Shown here in pieces: positions 1 to 16,316 of a stretch of 64,000 nt of DNA. Under the pieces are notes generated by a model, which was given only the letters and a program-made list of their open reading frames with translations, was not told where the DNA came from and ran no database searches. The position numbers were made by a program, and so were the translations under genes. Numbering within the stretch: position 1 is the stretch's first letter; each line of letters begins with the position of its first letter. The DNA is from Vibrio natriegens NBRC 15636 = ATCC 14048 = DSM 759. Lineage in GTDB: Bacteria; Pseudomonadota; Gammaproteobacteria; Enterobacterales; Vibrionaceae. The stretch spans positions 2,790,001 through 2,854,000 of the forward strand of contig NZ_CP141822.1 of NCBI RefSeq assembly GCF_035621455.1, written 5' to 3'.

Positions 1-1361
<1,361 letters not shown>

Positions 1362-1559
1362 ATACAACCCGAAGGAGTTTCGAATTGATGTTAAACAACC
1401 AAAGTTGCTGTCTCATTATTTGAATGAGCGAGACAGCTTTCGATTTTGCCGGACTCAAATTCCAAGAACACTTGAATGTGTTTTTAGTTGTATTCAAATT
1501 CATGAATACTTTGAGAACTTTACAAATAATCTTAAAGATTATTTTGTCAGCTTTCCAAA

Positions 1560-1572
1560 TTGTTAAAGAGCT
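1560..1572 (-). promoter_or_regulatory. boxA-like antitermination element in the 16S-23S spacer
   Basis: On the minus strand the spacer carries AGCTCTTTAACAA, close to the boxA sequence of rRNA operons that loads NusB/S10 and the antitermination complex. The same element recurs at 7054-7066 in the other spacer, at 3610-3622 in the left leader and, with one change, at 8860-8872 in the right leader. Confidence 0.7.
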
Positions 1573-1622
1573 AGATTCATTTAAGAACCATTTTTAAACA
1601 CACTCGTAAGAATGCTTAAAGA

Positions 1623-1698
1623 TGGTGGAGCTAAGCAGGATCGAACTGCTGACCTCCTGCGTGCAAGGCAGGCGCTCTCCCAGCTGAGCTATAGCCCC
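1623..1698 (-). tRNA. tRNA-Ala (anticodon TGC)
   Basis: A 76-base minus-strand tRNA starting GGGGCTATAGCTCAG and ending with an encoded CCA. The anticodon loop reads CTTGCAC, giving anticodon TGC (Ala). The GTTCGATCC T-loop is intact. It sits in the spacer of the left operon, downstream of tRNA-Ile, the usual order in gammaproteobacteria. Confidence 0.97.
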
Positions 1699-1743
1699 AT
1701 CAAGGTGTGTCGATACTGTATGCCAATTCCTTGGGAAGGGAAT

Positions 1744-1820
1744 TGGTGGGTCTGAGTGGACTCGAACCACCGACCTCTCGCTTATCAGGCGAACGCTCTA
1801 ACCACCTGAGCTACAGACCC
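1744..1820 (-). tRNA. tRNA-Ile (anticodon GAT)
   Basis: A 77-base minus-strand tRNA starting GGGTCTGTAGCTCAGG with an encoded CCA at its 3' end. The anticodon loop is CTGATAA, giving anticodon GAT (Ile). It is the first spacer tRNA after the 16S gene, 65 bases beyond the 16S 3' end. The neighbouring operon lacks it. Confidence 0.97.
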
Positions 1821-1885
1821 AGTATCGTCTCTTTTACATAAACCATATCAATCTGTGTGGACACTCATCGTGAGTAATCATCGTA

Positions 1886-3438
<1,553 letters not shown>

Positions 3439-3658
3439 AAGATTTTGTCGGCTCAATGAATACTGAACATTACATAAAGTAATGTTTGAATTGACTGTGC
3501 TGAATCCGAAGATTCAATGGTCACTTCGTATCATTGAAACCTAATTTGAAACCGAAGTTTCTAATTGGATTATCATCAACGAGTGCCCACACAGATTGAT
3601 AGGTCTATATTGTTAAAGAGCTTGGCTTTCAGTGCCTTAGCACTTAAGCGAGGTGCGT

Positions 3659-3686
3659 ATAATACGCTTTCCACTTTGAAAGTCAA
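3659..3686 (-). promoter_or_regulatory. rRNA promoter of the left operon
   Basis: On the minus strand there is a -35 TTGACT at 3686-3681, a 16-base spacer and a -10 TATTAT at 3664-3659. A GC-rich start region (CGCACCTCGC) follows, as expected of a growth-rate and ppGpp-sensitive rrn promoter, and AT-rich DNA upstream could act as an UP element. It lies about 220 bases before the 16S 5' end, so the left operon has its own promoter and is not only a read-through product of the right one. Confidence 0.85.
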
Positions 3687-3693
3687 CATAAAA

Positions 3694-3744
3694 TTCTAAA
3701 AAACTTTAGAACCCTATGGTGACTTGCTTAAATATTAAGCAAGT
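3694..3744 (-). terminator. double hairpin terminator of the right rRNA operon
   Basis: Just past the 5S gene on the minus strand are two inverted repeats. The first is ACTTGCTTAA-TAT-TTAAGCAAGT at 3744-3722. The second is TTCTAAA with TTTAGAA around a T-rich loop at 3711-3694. The first lacks a clean U tract and the second carries Ts within its stem-loop. The pair lies in the 68 bases between the 5S and the next rRNA promoter. Confidence 0.6.
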
Positions 3745-3754
3745 GCAAAATAAA

Positions 3755-3874
3755 AGCCTGGCGATGTCCTACTCTCACATGGGGAAACCCCACACTACCA
3801 TCGGCGCTATTTTGTTTCACTTCTGAGTTCGGAATGGAAGTCAGGTGGGTCCAAAACGCTATGGTCGCCAAGCA
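3755..3874 (-). rRNA. rrf: 5S ribosomal RNA, right operon
   Basis: A 120-base 5S rRNA on the minus strand, starting TGCTTGGCGACCATAGC and ending ATCGCCAGGCTT, with complementary ends closing helix I. It follows the 23S of the right operon after about 90 bases. The matching 5S of the left operon lies outside the window. Confidence 0.95.
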
Positions 3875-3964
3875 AATTCTTTAATCTGGAAAGCTGTTTT
3901 TAATTCTCGTTTTTACACATTCAACGTTCTTACATTGAGTCCATCAAAACCCCTTGGGTGTTGT

Positions 3965-6855
<2,891 letters not shown>

Positions 6856-7135
6856 ATACAACCCGAAGGAGTTTCGAATTGAAGTTAAACAACCAAAGTT
6901 GCTGTCTCATTATTTAAATGAGCGAGACAGCTTTCGATTTTGCCGGACTCAAATTCCAAGAACACTTGAATGTGTTTTTAGTTGTATTCAAATACATGAA
7001 TACTTTGAGAACTTTACAAATAATCTTAAAGATTATTTTGTCAGCTTTCCAAATTGTTAAAGAGCTATGTTAGCTACAAGCTTTCGCTTGTGAACTATCA
7101 ATCTGTGTGGACACTCATCGTGAGTAATCATCGTA
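6856..7135 (-). other. 16S-23S spacer without tRNA genes
   Basis: This 280-base spacer of the right operon carries no tRNA, unlike the 524-base spacer of the left operon. The part next to the 23S (to about 7066) is nearly identical to the left spacer and includes the boxA-like element at 7054-7066. The tRNA cassette is replaced by about 35 bases containing a short inverted repeat (ACAAGC/GCTTGT). Confidence 0.9.
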
Positions 7136-8688
<1,553 letters not shown>

Positions 8689-8912
8689 AAGATTTTGTCG
8701 GCTCAATGAATACTGAACATTACATAAAGTAATGTTTGAATTGACTGTGCTGAATCCGAAGATTCAATGGTCACTTCGTATCATTGAAACCTAATTTGAA
8801 ACCGAAGTTTCTAATTGGATTATCATCAACGAGTGCCCACACAGATTGATAGGTTCTTATTTTTAAAGAGCTACTCTTCTTTGCGATTCGCATCACTTCG
8901 GAAGAGGCGGCC

Positions 8913-8940
8913 ATTCTAGCGAGATAATTTTCCGTGTCAA
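8913..8940 (-). promoter_or_regulatory. rRNA promoter P2 of the right operon
   Basis: On the minus strand there is a -35 TTGACA at 8940-8935, a 16-base spacer and a -10 TAGAAT at 8918-8913. A run of A/T-rich DNA (8941-8990) lies upstream and could serve as an UP element. The site is 225 bases before the 16S 5' end, matching the spacing in the left operon. Confidence 0.85.
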
Positions 8941-9061
8941 ACACTTTTTGCTTTTTATTTTACTTTTTAAAAGTAAAGGCAATTAACTATTTCGCTTTTC
9001 TTTTTGACCTTGCCGACTTTGCTTGAACCCTTATGAGCGCTTGCCCTGTCGACGAGGTGGC

Positions 9062-9089
9062 ATTATAGAGATCGCGCTCACGTTGGCAA
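9062..9089 (-). promoter_or_regulatory. rRNA promoter P1 of the right operon
   Basis: A second promoter lies upstream: -35 TTGCCA at 9089-9084, a 16-base spacer and a perfect -10 TATAAT at 9067-9062, then a GC-rich GCCACC start region. AT-rich DNA (9090-9120) precedes it. The right operon therefore has two strong promoters in series, where the left one shows one. Confidence 0.8.
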
Positions 9090-9152
9090 GCGTTATTTTG
9101 CAAAATTTGCAAAAATAATGGTTAAACGATGACTTTTCACTCAAAGCCTTAT

Positions 9153-9205
9153 TTATCCAACTTTACCCCTAACAATCAAACAGGTTATCCACAGAGTTAT
9201 CCTTA
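9153..9205. promoter_or_regulatory. cluster of DnaA-box-like sites
   Basis: TTATCCACA at 9185-9193 is a perfect match to the high-affinity DnaA box. TTATCCTTA at 9197-9205 and TTATCCAAC at 9153-9161 are weaker matches in the same orientation. They lie upstream of rRNA promoter P1 and downstream of cysH. A role in DnaA binding is inference. Confidence 0.4.
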
Positions 9206-9244
9206 AATACCTGTTTTTGCCCCCTGCTTTTTACTTCTATAAGT

Positions 9245-9274
9245 AAAAAAGAGAGCTGCTTTACAGCAGCTCTC
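9245..9274 (-). terminator. terminator after cysH
   Basis: A perfect 10-bp stem GAGAGCTGCT / AGCAGCTCTC (9251-9274) with a TTAC loop is followed on the minus strand by six Ts (9250-9245). It lies 37 bases past the cysH stop. A T run on the other side makes it plausible in both directions. Confidence 0.9.
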
Positions 9275-9310
9275 TTTTTATAGGAGATGGAGACCGAGCT
9301 CTATCTCTTC

Positions 9311-10090
9311 TTATATACCCGAACCATCTTGTTCAGAGTCATCATCTTCGTGAAGTCCACATTCACGCTTCAAACCAAAGAATCGAGTTTCTTCCTCTGA
9401 CATTCCAGGTTCCCACTTCTGCGTAGTATGTGTATCACCTACAGAGAGATAACCTTCATCCCAAAGTGGATGGTATTTCAGTCCGTGTTGCTCTAAGTAA
9501 TAGTGGACATCTTTATTCGTCCAATCGATTACTGGCAAAAACTTAAATACGCCATTCTGAATTGATAGTATCGGCAAACCTGCTCGAGATTTGCTTTGCT
9601 CTCTGCGAAGGCCAGAAAACCAAGTTCCGACTTTAAGCTCTTTCAATGCACGACGCATTGGTTCAACTTTATTGAGTTTGTTGTACTTCTCGATCCCTTC
9701 AACACCCTGCTCCCAAAGTTTTCCATAACGAGCTTCTTGCCAATGAGCACTTTCTACTGCTCGGTAAACTTTTAGGTTGAGGTTCAGTTGCTCGGTTAAC
9801 TCATCAATAAAGCGATAGGTTTCAGCAAACAAATACCCGGTATCCGTTAAGATAATTGGGATGTCTGGTTTTTCTTGAGTCACAAGATGAAGCATTACTG
9901 CGGCTTGGATACCAAAACTAGACGAAACGGCAAACTCTCCGTCTAGGTTTTCCAAAGCCCATTTTACTCGCTCTTGTGCCGAAAGCTGTTCAAGTTCGAC
10001 ATTGATTTGGGCAAGACGGAGGATTTGCTCCGTCTTAGTTAATGTCAGCAACTCTGCCAGCTCCGGTTTGGAAGCTACAGAATCAAGCAT
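9311..10090 (-). CDS. cysH: phosphoadenosine phosphosulfate (PAPS) reductase
   Basis: This 259-residue cytoplasmic enzyme reduces PAPS to sulfite with thioredoxin or glutaredoxin in assimilatory sulfate reduction. It shows the SSFGIQAAV phosphate-binding stretch near residue 55 and the C-terminal ECGLH motif carrying the catalytic cysteine. It lacks the paired cysteines of the iron-sulfur APS reductases. The ATG at 10090 is preferred because it is preceded by GAGGGA and gives the family N-terminus (MLDSVAS); an in-frame upstream start would add 27 poorly supported residues. The start overlaps the end of cysI by 8 bases, so translation is probably coupled. It is the last gene of cysJIH and is followed by a strong terminator. 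Confidence 0.96.
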   Translation of the reverse strand: MLDSVASKPELAELLTLTKTEQILRLAQINVELEQLSAQERVKWALENLDGEFAVSSSFGIQAAVMLHLVTQEKPDIPIILTDTGYLFAETYRFIDELTEQLNLNLKVYRAVESAHWQEARYGKLWEQGVEGIEKYNKLNKVEPMRRALKELKVGTWFSGLRREQSKSRAGLPILSIQNGVFKFLPVIDWTNKDVHYYLEQHGLKYHPLWDEGYLSVGDTHTTQKWEPGMSEEETRFFGLKRECGLHEDDDSEQDGSGI

Positions 10091-11819
10091 GCAAGTCCCT
10101 CTTAGATACTTTGACTTCTTGAATGATGCCAGCGCGGATTGCAAAATCACCAAATCCTTCGCCAGTTTCACGCTCTGCAGCCCAACGACCTACAAGCTGA
10201 TCAATCTCTTCTAGTATCTGTTTGTCAGTGATGTTTTCTTTATACATCTTCGGAATACGTGTACCCGCTCGGTTACCGCCTAGGTGAAGGTTGTAACGAC
10301 CCGGAGCTTTACCTACTAAACCAATTTCCGCCAACATTGCGCGGCCACAACCGTTAGGGCAACCAGTGACACGCAGAATGATGTTGTCTTCTTCAGGTAA
10401 ACCGTGTTTTTCCAGGATACCTTCTACATCAGTAACAAACTGAGGTAGGAAGCGTTCGGCTTCCGCCATTGCAAGCGGACAAGTCGGGAAGGCCACACAC
10501 GCCATTGAGTTTTTACGCTGTTCACTGACGCTATCATCAACCAGGCCATGCTCACGAGCGATCTTCTCGATTAGCTCTTTTTGATCAGCTGGTACGCCCG
10601 CAACAATCAGGTTTTGGTTCGCTGTCATGCGGAAATCACCTTTGTGAATTTTCGCGATTTCAGCGACACCCGTTTTTAGTGGCTTACCTGGGTAATCCAA
10701 TAAACGACCATTCTCGATAAACATCGCTAAGTGGTGCTTACCATCAATGCCTTCTACCCAACCGATTCGATCACCGCGTTCGGTAAACTCGTATGGGCGG
10801 CTTTCTTCAAACTGAATGCCAGCACGTTTTTCTACTTCCGCTTTAAAGACGTCAATACCAACACGATCGAGTGTGTACTTAGTTTTCGCGTTCTTACGGT
10901 TTGAACGGTTACCCCAGTCACGCTGAGTCGTTACAACTGCAGCGGCAACATCGAGTGTCTTTTCTAGTGGAACAAAACCAAAGTCGTCTGCACGGCGAGC
11001 GTAAGTTGACGTATCGCCATGCGTCATTGCCAGACCACCGCCAACAAGCACGTTGAAACCAACCAGCTTGCCGTTATCTGCAATCGCAACAAAGTTCAGG
11101 TCGTTCGCGTGTACATCCACATCATTTTGCGGTGGGATCACAACGGTCGTTTTGAACTTACGTGGTAAGTAATTTTTACCCAGAATCGGCTCGTCTTCTT
11201 CTGTTGATTCGACTTTCTCACCGTCTAACCAAATCTCAGCATACGCACGCGTTTTCGGTAGAAGATGCTCACTGATCTTCTTCGCCCACTCGTATGCTTC
11301 CTGGTGTAGTTCAGACTCTACTGGGTTAGTAGTACACAGTACGTTACGGTTAACGTCACCTGCCGTTGCAATTGAATCGATACCAATGCTGTTCAACGTT
11401 TGGTGCATCAACTTGATGTTTGGCTTCAGTACACCGTGGAACTGGAACGTTTGACGTGTCGTCAGACGAATACTTCCATATAGAGAGTGCTCTGTTGCAA
11501 ACTTATCAATCGCTAACCACTGCGTTGGGGTAATGATACCTCCAGGCATACGAGCACGAAGCATCACGTTATGAAGAGGCTCAAGCTTTTGCTTGGTACG
11601 CTCGTTACGGATATCGCGGTCGTCTTGCTGATACATACCGTGGAAACGAATTAACTGGAAGTTATCTGCGGTAAAACCACCAGTAATACGATCCTGTAGG
11701 TCTTGCTCAATAGTGCCACGTAATAGGTTACTTTCTCTTTTTAGACGCTCGTTATCAGATAGTGGTCCTAGCTCTTCGCCTAATACAACCTGCTTATTAT
11801 TCTCAGTCGAAAAAGTCAT
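10083..11819 (-). CDS. cysI: sulfite reductase hemoprotein beta subunit
   Basis: The 578-residue CysI carries the siroheme and 4Fe-4S centre that reduce sulfite to sulfide with electrons from the CysJ flavoprotein. Two cysteine clusters are visible: CVAFPTC in the C-terminal half and GCPNGCGR about 40 residues later, which together ligate the cluster and siroheme. An N-terminal ferredoxin-like half ([13 protein letters not shown]) is also evident. Length is close to the E. coli protein (570). It begins at the stop codon of cysJ (TAATG) and runs 8 bases into cysH, showing one transcription unit. Confidence 0.97.
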   Translation of the reverse strand: MTFSTENNKQVVLGEELGPLSDNERLKRESNLLRGTIEQDLQDRITGGFTADNFQLIRFHGMYQQDDRDIRNERTKQKLEPLHNVMLRARMPGGIITPTQWLAIDKFATEHSLYGSIRLTTRQTFQFHGVLKPNIKLMHQTLNSIGIDSIATAGDVNRNVLCTTNPVESELHQEAYEWAKKISEHLLPKTRAYAEIWLDGEKVESTEEDEPILGKNYLPRKFKTTVVIPPQNDVDVHANDLNFVAIADNGKLVGFNVLVGGGLAMTHGDTSTYARRADDFGFVPLEKTLDVAAAVVTTQRDWGNRSNRKNAKTKYTLDRVGIDVFKAEVEKRAGIQFEESRPYEFTERGDRIGWVEGIDGKHHLAMFIENGRLLDYPGKPLKTGVAEIAKIHKGDFRMTANQNLIVAGVPADQKELIEKIAREHGLVDDSVSEQRKNSMACVAFPTCPLAMAEAERFLPQFVTDVEGILEKHGLPEEDNIILRVTGCPNGCGRAMLAEIGLVGKAPGRYNLHLGGNRAGTRIPKMYKENITDKQILEEIDQLVGRWAAERETGEGFGDFAIRAGIIQEVKVSKRDLHA

Positions 11820-13690
11820 TAGTACACATCCCTCTGATAACGTTTCGCTTTACGTAAGTCATTAATAAATTGTTCTGCTTCATCGCGAGCCAGTTTACCT
11901 TCCTGCTCAGCAACAATGACAAGTGCGTCATGAACATCTTTTGCCATGCGGGTAGCATCACCACATACATAGATGTAAGCGCCTTCTTGAATCCACTGCC
12001 AAACTTGCTCAGCGTTTTCCAGAATACGGTGTTGTACATAAACCTTTTCTACTTGGTCACGGCTAAATGCCACATCCAAACGGCTTAGTGCACCTGACTT
12101 AAGGTATTTTTGCCATTCAACTTGGTACAAGAAGTCTTGCGTGAATGTGCGGTCGCCAAAGAACAACCAGTTTTTACCTTCTGCATCGCGGTTTTCGCGC
12201 TCTTGAATAAAGCTACGGAATGGAGCAATACCAGTACCCGGGCCGACCATGATGATTGGTGTATTGTCGTCTTCAGGCAGTTTGAAGTTGTTGTTGTGTT
12301 CGATAAACACTTTAACTTCACCACCTTCTTCCAGGCGTTGTGCCAAGAAGCTAGACGCACCACCATAACGTTTCTCTTCGTTGTGATCGTACTCGACCAA
12401 ACCAACCGTCAAGTGTACTTCTTCATCCACTTCTGCTTGGCTTGAAGCAATAGAGTAAAGACGAGGCGTTAGACGGCGTAGTAAACCGACCAGCTCATCA
12501 GCCGTTAGCTTAGTTTTCTTCTCTGCCAGCACATCTACGATTTGCGTGTTAGCCGAGTACTCACGAAGCTTGTCTTTATCTTCAACCAGCTTTTGCAGCT
12601 TCTTGCTACCAGAAAGCTCTGCAAACTTTGTCACAAACTGAGGGTTAGATGTCGTGATTTCGTATTTACTCACTAGTGCACTGTGAATAGACAGACTTTC
12701 GCCATCGACTTCTACCGTTTCAACACCTGATAGGCCAACTTTGCCAAGAACCGCATTTGCTAGTTCTGAGCTGTTTTCATACCACACACCTAACGCATCA
12801 CCTGGCTGGTAAGTAAGACCAGAGTCTTCCAGATCGATTTCGATATGGCGAACGTCTTTACCTGAATCTCGGCCAGTGATCTTTTGGCTGGTCAACAGTG
12901 TTGCTGTGTATGGGTTCTGCTTGTTGTATTGCGAATGCGTTGTCGCTGCTTGTCCAACAGGAAGTTGCACAACTTCAGCTTCGTTACCAGATGAAAGTGT
13001 TTCTTTTACTTTCTCCAGTGCGCTCTTACGCCATTCAGTGGCAGGTGCTTCGTAGTCAACGTCACAGTCAATACGGTCGATAAACGGCTTCGCACCTAAT
13101 TTTGACAAATAAGTGTCGAAGTCTTTACCTGTTTGACAGAAGAATTCATAGCTTGAATCGCCAAGCGCAATAACACCGTACTGAAGGTTAGGCAGTTTTG
13201 GCGCTTTCTTAGATTGCAAGAACTCATGCAGTTCAATGGCATTATCTGGCGCTTCGCCTTCACCATTCGTAGACGCGACGAAAATAACGTGCGTTTCTTT
13301 AGCTAGGTTTTTGCCTTTGTAATCGCTGGCATCAAATAGCTCAACGGCAATTCCTTCTGCTTTTGCTTCTTGCTCTAAAGCTTCAGCAACACCTTTGGCA
13401 TTACCTGTTTGAGAAGCAAAAATAACACTCAGTTTACCTGCTGGTTTTGCTGATACAGCGGCTGCAGCTTGCGTAATTGGCGTAGCCGCTGCACTCGGTT
13501 GATTTTGAGCCAAACCCCAGAAGTAGCCACTGACCCAAGCAAGTTGTTGCGAAGACAACCCAGAGACAGTGTTTTGGAGTGAATTAAATTGTTGGTCATT
13601 CAGCGGGCTAGCGATTGGAGGAACTCCCCCTTGCCCGTTATTATCATCAGACACATTATTGTGTGAATACTCATTCTTTTGAAAAGACAT
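11819..13690 (-). CDS. cysJ: sulfite reductase flavoprotein alpha subunit
   Basis: The 623-residue CysJ takes electrons from NADPH through FAD and FMN to CysI. Domains in order are a variable N-terminus, a flavodoxin-like FMN domain (about 85-225, starting [12 protein letters not shown]), and a ferredoxin-reductase-like FAD/NADPH domain with RLYSIASS (FAD), [12 protein letters not shown] (NADPH) and a C-terminal DVY. The ATG at 13690 is chosen because AGGGA stands 10 bases upstream and it gives the known MSFQKNEY start; an earlier in-frame ATG adds 7 residues. It is the first gene of cysJIH. CysB control is known in relatives, but I could not point to a clear CysB site here. Confidence 0.96.
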   Translation of the reverse strand: MSFQKNEYSHNNVSDDNNGQGGVPPIASPLNDQQFNSLQNTVSGLSSQQLAWVSGYFWGLAQNQPSAAATPITQAAAAVSAKPAGKLSVIFASQTGNAKGVAEALEQEAKAEGIAVELFDASDYKGKNLAKETHVIFVASTNGEGEAPDNAIELHEFLQSKKAPKLPNLQYGVIALGDSSYEFFCQTGKDFDTYLSKLGAKPFIDRIDCDVDYEAPATEWRKSALEKVKETLSSGNEAEVVQLPVGQAATTHSQYNKQNPYTATLLTSQKITGRDSGKDVRHIEIDLEDSGLTYQPGDALGVWYENSSELANAVLGKVGLSGVETVEVDGESLSIHSALVSKYEITTSNPQFVTKFAELSGSKKLQKLVEDKDKLREYSANTQIVDVLAEKKTKLTADELVGLLRRLTPRLYSIASSQAEVDEEVHLTVGLVEYDHNEEKRYGGASSFLAQRLEEGGEVKVFIEHNNNFKLPEDDNTPIIMVGPGTGIAPFRSFIQERENRDAEGKNWLFFGDRTFTQDFLYQVEWQKYLKSGALSRLDVAFSRDQVEKVYVQHRILENAEQVWQWIQEGAYIYVCGDATRMAKDVHDALVIVAEQEGKLARDEAEQFINDLRKAKRYQRDVY

Positions 13691-13807
13691 TATCACGACA
13701 TCCCTATTCATTGCGTGACGATAGAGTACCCACTCTCCTTAATAACAAGAAAGAATAGAAGTGAATGTTTTATAACTTTTTGGAAGTAAGAACGGCTTAG
13801 TTTTTGC

Positions 13808-14038
13808 TCAACGGTCTTCAATGCGGACTTGTTGAAACCCTACGGCCATCGCTGACTTTGATGCTGCATCCAAATCTTCATAAAGACATTCTTCGCCATG
13901 ATTGTCTGTCAGAAACACGAATCCACCTCGTGCATGCCTAAACTCCACGACCCAACCACCTTCTTGGATCGACGGTTCAATAATGGCTTCCACAAGCTGG
14001 TTTTCACGAAATAGATGTCTTAATTCATTTATTGTCAT
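13808..14038 (-). CDS. small conserved protein of unknown function
   Basis: A 76-residue cytoplasmic protein starting MTINELRHLF, without signal peptide, membrane segment or metal motif. An N-terminal helix is followed by a mixed basic and acidic part with a probable beta hairpin (GGWVVEFRHARGGFVFL) and an acidic turn. The ATG at 14038 has AGGGA six bases upstream; an in-frame GTG at 14062 would add 8 residues without a better ribosome site. It lies 117 bases upstream of cysJ on the same strand, with AT-rich DNA between. It could be co-transcribed with cysJIH or stand alone. I do not recognise a function. Confidence 0.75.
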   Translation of the reverse strand: MTINELRHLFRENQLVEAIIEPSIQEGGWVVEFRHARGGFVFLTDNHGEECLYEDLDAASKSAMAVGFQQVRIEDR

Positions 14039-14136
14039 CGCTATCCCTGCTCTAACTTTCACATTGATCCTAGATAAGCATGGTCTAACTGGAGAAAATA
14101 GGCAGAAAAATTCGATTACATATAATGAAGAGGTAT

Positions 14137-14166
14137 AAAAAAACGCCGCTTATAATGCGACGTTTT
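14137..14166 (-). terminator. terminator after the outer membrane protein gene
   Basis: On the minus strand an imperfect stem AAAACG(T)CGC / GCG(G)CGTTTT is followed by a run of seven Ts (14143-14137). It lies 23 bases past the stop of the outer membrane protein gene. Confidence 0.8.
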
Positions 14167-14188
14167 AAAACCAGAACCGTTAATCGGC

Positions 14189-14848
14189 TTAAAAAGTGTA
14201 TTCAGCACTCAAGAAAAAGCCATCGGCGAAAATGAACTCTTTACCTAAACTTGAAAGAAATTGTTCTGATTCCAAGTCTATCACTCGATAGCCACCACGA
14301 AATGCCAGTTGGTTTTCTTGCAAAGGCAGTTTGTATTGAATGCCTGCCATTAGATCTGTGCTTTTAATGCCTTTACTGTCACCAAAGTTCATTTCTCCAA
14401 TCACATCAAAATTGGTATTTGGAACGGTTATTTCCGCGTAGCCGTACCATGCCCAAATGAGGTCATCAAAATCTTCAGTGCGAGGAGAGGTGCCAGCATC
14501 AATGTACTTCGTATCACTTAAATTACTGAAAGTAAGGCCGGCATCAAAGTGCAATAAATCATGCTCTAACACTTGGTAATACAGCGTCAGATCTAATTTA
14601 TCAAAGCCCATGTAATCAGCATCAATGCTGGTATATCGCAAGCGTGCATTAGGAACGTATTTTACGTCATGTTCAATTGCGGCATAGAATGCGCCAGTCG
14701 TACTGCTATCTCTTCTGACTTCGTTAACTTTTGTATCTGCCGCCCAGACATCCACGCCAACTTTAGTTGAAACGGAAGACTCAGCGAAAACAGGAAAAGT
14801 GGCTGCCAGCGATAGTGCTGTTAAAGCGATGGTCGCTTTATTTGTCAT
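14189..14848 (-). CDS. outer membrane beta-barrel protein, TIGR04219-like
   Basis: A 219-residue exported protein. The N-terminus has a signal peptide (MTNKATIALTALSLAATFPVFA, cleavage after AFA-type site FAE). The mature part shows alternating hydrophobic beta strands and ends in phenylalanine (AEYTF), the signature for outer membrane insertion. It resembles the TIGR04219 family of outer membrane proteins, whose role is unknown. The ATG at 14848 has GGAGAA upstream; a longer reading adds 23 residues before the signal peptide and is unlikely. It is a single gene with its own terminator. Confidence 0.85.
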   Translation of the reverse strand: MTNKATIALTALSLAATFPVFAESSVSTKVGVDVWAADTKVNEVRRDSSTTGAFYAAIEHDVKYVPNARLRYTSIDADYMGFDKLDLTLYYQVLEHDLLHFDAGLTFSNLSDTKYIDAGTSPRTEDFDDLIWAWYGYAEITVPNTNFDVIGEMNFGDSKGIKSTDLMAGIQYKLPLQENQLAFRGGYRVIDLESEQFLSSLGKEFIFADGFFLSAEYTF

Positions 14849-14956
14849 GTCGTGTGTTCTCCGAGATAGCTGATATTCAACAGTTAGGGTATGAGTAGAA
14901 ATATACCACACTCTCATACCCCTCCATCAACTAAATCAATGAGATCAACGGATCGC

Positions 14957-15172
14957 CTATTTGTAGCGAGGCTGCGCAACCACGTTTTTGAAAAACCAAA
15001 TACCCAATGCGATGACAATTAGCCAAGGTAACAGTTTTAGTACCGCACCTATCATCCCCAGTAAAAACATCACAACCAGAGCAATACCTGTTGCCGCGAA
15101 TACTGTCACCATCGTGATACCCGTTACTAATAGGGTCGCCGCAAAGACTAAAAGAAAGATCAGCTCCAACAT
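14957..15172 (-). CDS. pspG: phage shock protein G
   Basis: A 71-residue inner membrane protein starting MLELIFLLVF with two to three hydrophobic segments and the family stretch LKLLPWLIVIALGIWF, ending in a short basic tail. PspG is an effector of the phage shock envelope-stress response in enterobacteria. The ATG at 15172 has GGAG nine bases upstream; an in-frame ATG six codons earlier has no comparable site. As in E. coli (yjbO), it lies next to dusA. A sigma-54 promoter sequence stands just upstream, so it is expressed separately from dusA. Confidence 0.88.
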   Translation of the reverse strand: MLELIFLLVFAATLLVTGITMVTVFAATGIALVVMFLLGMIGAVLKLLPWLIVIALGIWFFKNVVAQPRYK

Positions 15173-15205
15173 AATTACTTCTCCATACATTTTTCAAATA
15201 ACAGA

Positions 15206-15220
15206 GCAGGTAACATGCCA
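15206..15220 (-). promoter_or_regulatory. sigma-54 promoter of pspG
   Basis: On the minus strand TGGCATGTTACCTGC has the invariant GG (-24) and GC (-12) ten bases apart, matching the sigma-54 consensus TGGCAC-N5-TTGC. The predicted start, near 15195, leaves a leader of about 23 bases. E. coli pspG is a PspF/sigma-54 gene, so the match fits the family. Confidence 0.8.
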
Positions 15221-15254
15221 ACTTGGATAAATTTACATAATCTATTGATATATA

Positions 15255-15289
15255 ATAATAAAAAAACCAGAGGCATTTCTGCACTCTGG
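15255..15289 (-). terminator. terminator after dusA
   Basis: On the minus strand CCAGAG(T)GCA / TGC-CTCTGG forms a hairpin (15289-15267) followed by TTTTTTTATTATT. It lies between dusA and the pspG promoter and separates the two units. Confidence 0.88.
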
Positions 15290-15335
15290 CTTACTCATTC
15301 TCTAGTTGGTCATTTTAACCAACCACTGGTGAATT

Positions 15336-16316
15336 TTACACATTCAACTCTTTTGGGATCTTCGCTAACGCATCTTGCAGCACTTCTAGTCCAGAACCAG
15401 GCTTGTGCGCATTTTCACTGATATGACGACGCCATTGACGAGCACCCGGCATGCTTTGGAATAAACCCAGCATATGACGAGTAATATGACCGATATATGC
15501 GCCTTTTGCGAGTTGCTCTTCAATGTAAGGGTACATTTCTTCTACAATTTCGCTGCGCTTTTTCACCGGAGCACTCGAACCAAATAGTTCTTGATCGACC
15601 GAGGCAAGAATATACGGACTTTGATAAGCTTCGCGGCCAATCATCACACCATCAAGATGTTGTAGATGCGCTTTCGCTTCTTCTAACGATTTTACCCCGC
15701 CATTGATAGCGACAGTTAGATGAGAGAAGTCTTTCTTTAACTGGTAAGCACGCGGGTAATCCAATGGTGGAATCTCGCGGTTTTCTTTCGGGCTAAGGCC
15801 ACTTAGCCAGGCTTTGCGCGCGTGAATGGTAAACTGCTCACAACCGCCTTTCTCAGACACTATCGACACAAAATCCGTCAGGAACTCGTACGAGTCTTGA
15901 TCATCAATACCGATACGTGTTTTTACTGTAACGGGTACATCAACCACGTCTTTCATTGCGGCTACACAATCTGCGACCAGCTGAGGCTCCGCCATCAGAC
16001 ACGCACCGAAGCGCCCGTTTTGCACACGATCAGATGGGCAACCCACGTTCAGGTTGATCTCATCATAACCACGCTCCTCGGCAAGCTTGGCACACTTAGC
16101 CAGGTCTTCAGGGTTCGAACCACCCAACTGAAGGGCTAACGGATGCTCCTCTTCGTTGTAAGCAAGAAAGTCTCCTTTTCCATGAATGATCGCGCCTGTG
16201 GTCACCATTTCAGTGTACAACAGGGTTTCTTTGGTCATTAAGCGATGGAAGTAGCGACAATGACGATCGGTCCAATCTAACATTGGTGCTACGGAGAGCC
16301 TGCAAGAATGAGTCAT
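15336..16316 (-). CDS. dusA: tRNA-dihydrouridine(20/20a) synthase
   Basis: A 326-residue flavoenzyme that reduces uridine to dihydrouridine in the D-loop of tRNAs using FMN and NADPH. It shows the N-terminal [12 protein letters not shown], the catalytic-cysteine region [21 protein letters not shown], the KTRIG segment and the FMN-phosphate region [11 protein letters not shown]. Its length equals that of typical DusA. The neighbours pspG and zur match the yjbN-yjbO-zur surroundings in E. coli, which supports DusA rather than DusB or DusC. Confidence 0.95.
   Translation of the reverse strand: MTHSCRLSVAPMLDWTDRHCRYFHRLMTKETLLYTEMVTTGAIIHGKGDFLAYNEEEHPLALQLGGSNPEDLAKCAKLAEERGYDEINLNVGCPSDRVQNGRFGACLMAEPQLVADCVAAMKDVVDVPVTVKTRIGIDDQDSYEFLTDFVSIVSEKGGCEQFTIHARKAWLSGLSPKENREIPPLDYPRAYQLKKDFSHLTVAINGGVKSLEEAKAHLQHLDGVMIGREAYQSPYILASVDQELFGSSAPVKKRSEIVEEMYPYIEEQLAKGAYIGHITRHMLGLFQSMPGARQWRRHISENAHKPGSGLEVLQDALAKIPKELNV

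Noticed and set aside
10083-10171. Longer N-terminus for CysH
   Set aside because: The extra 27 residues overlap cysI and lack family support; the ATG at 10090 has a good ribosome site.
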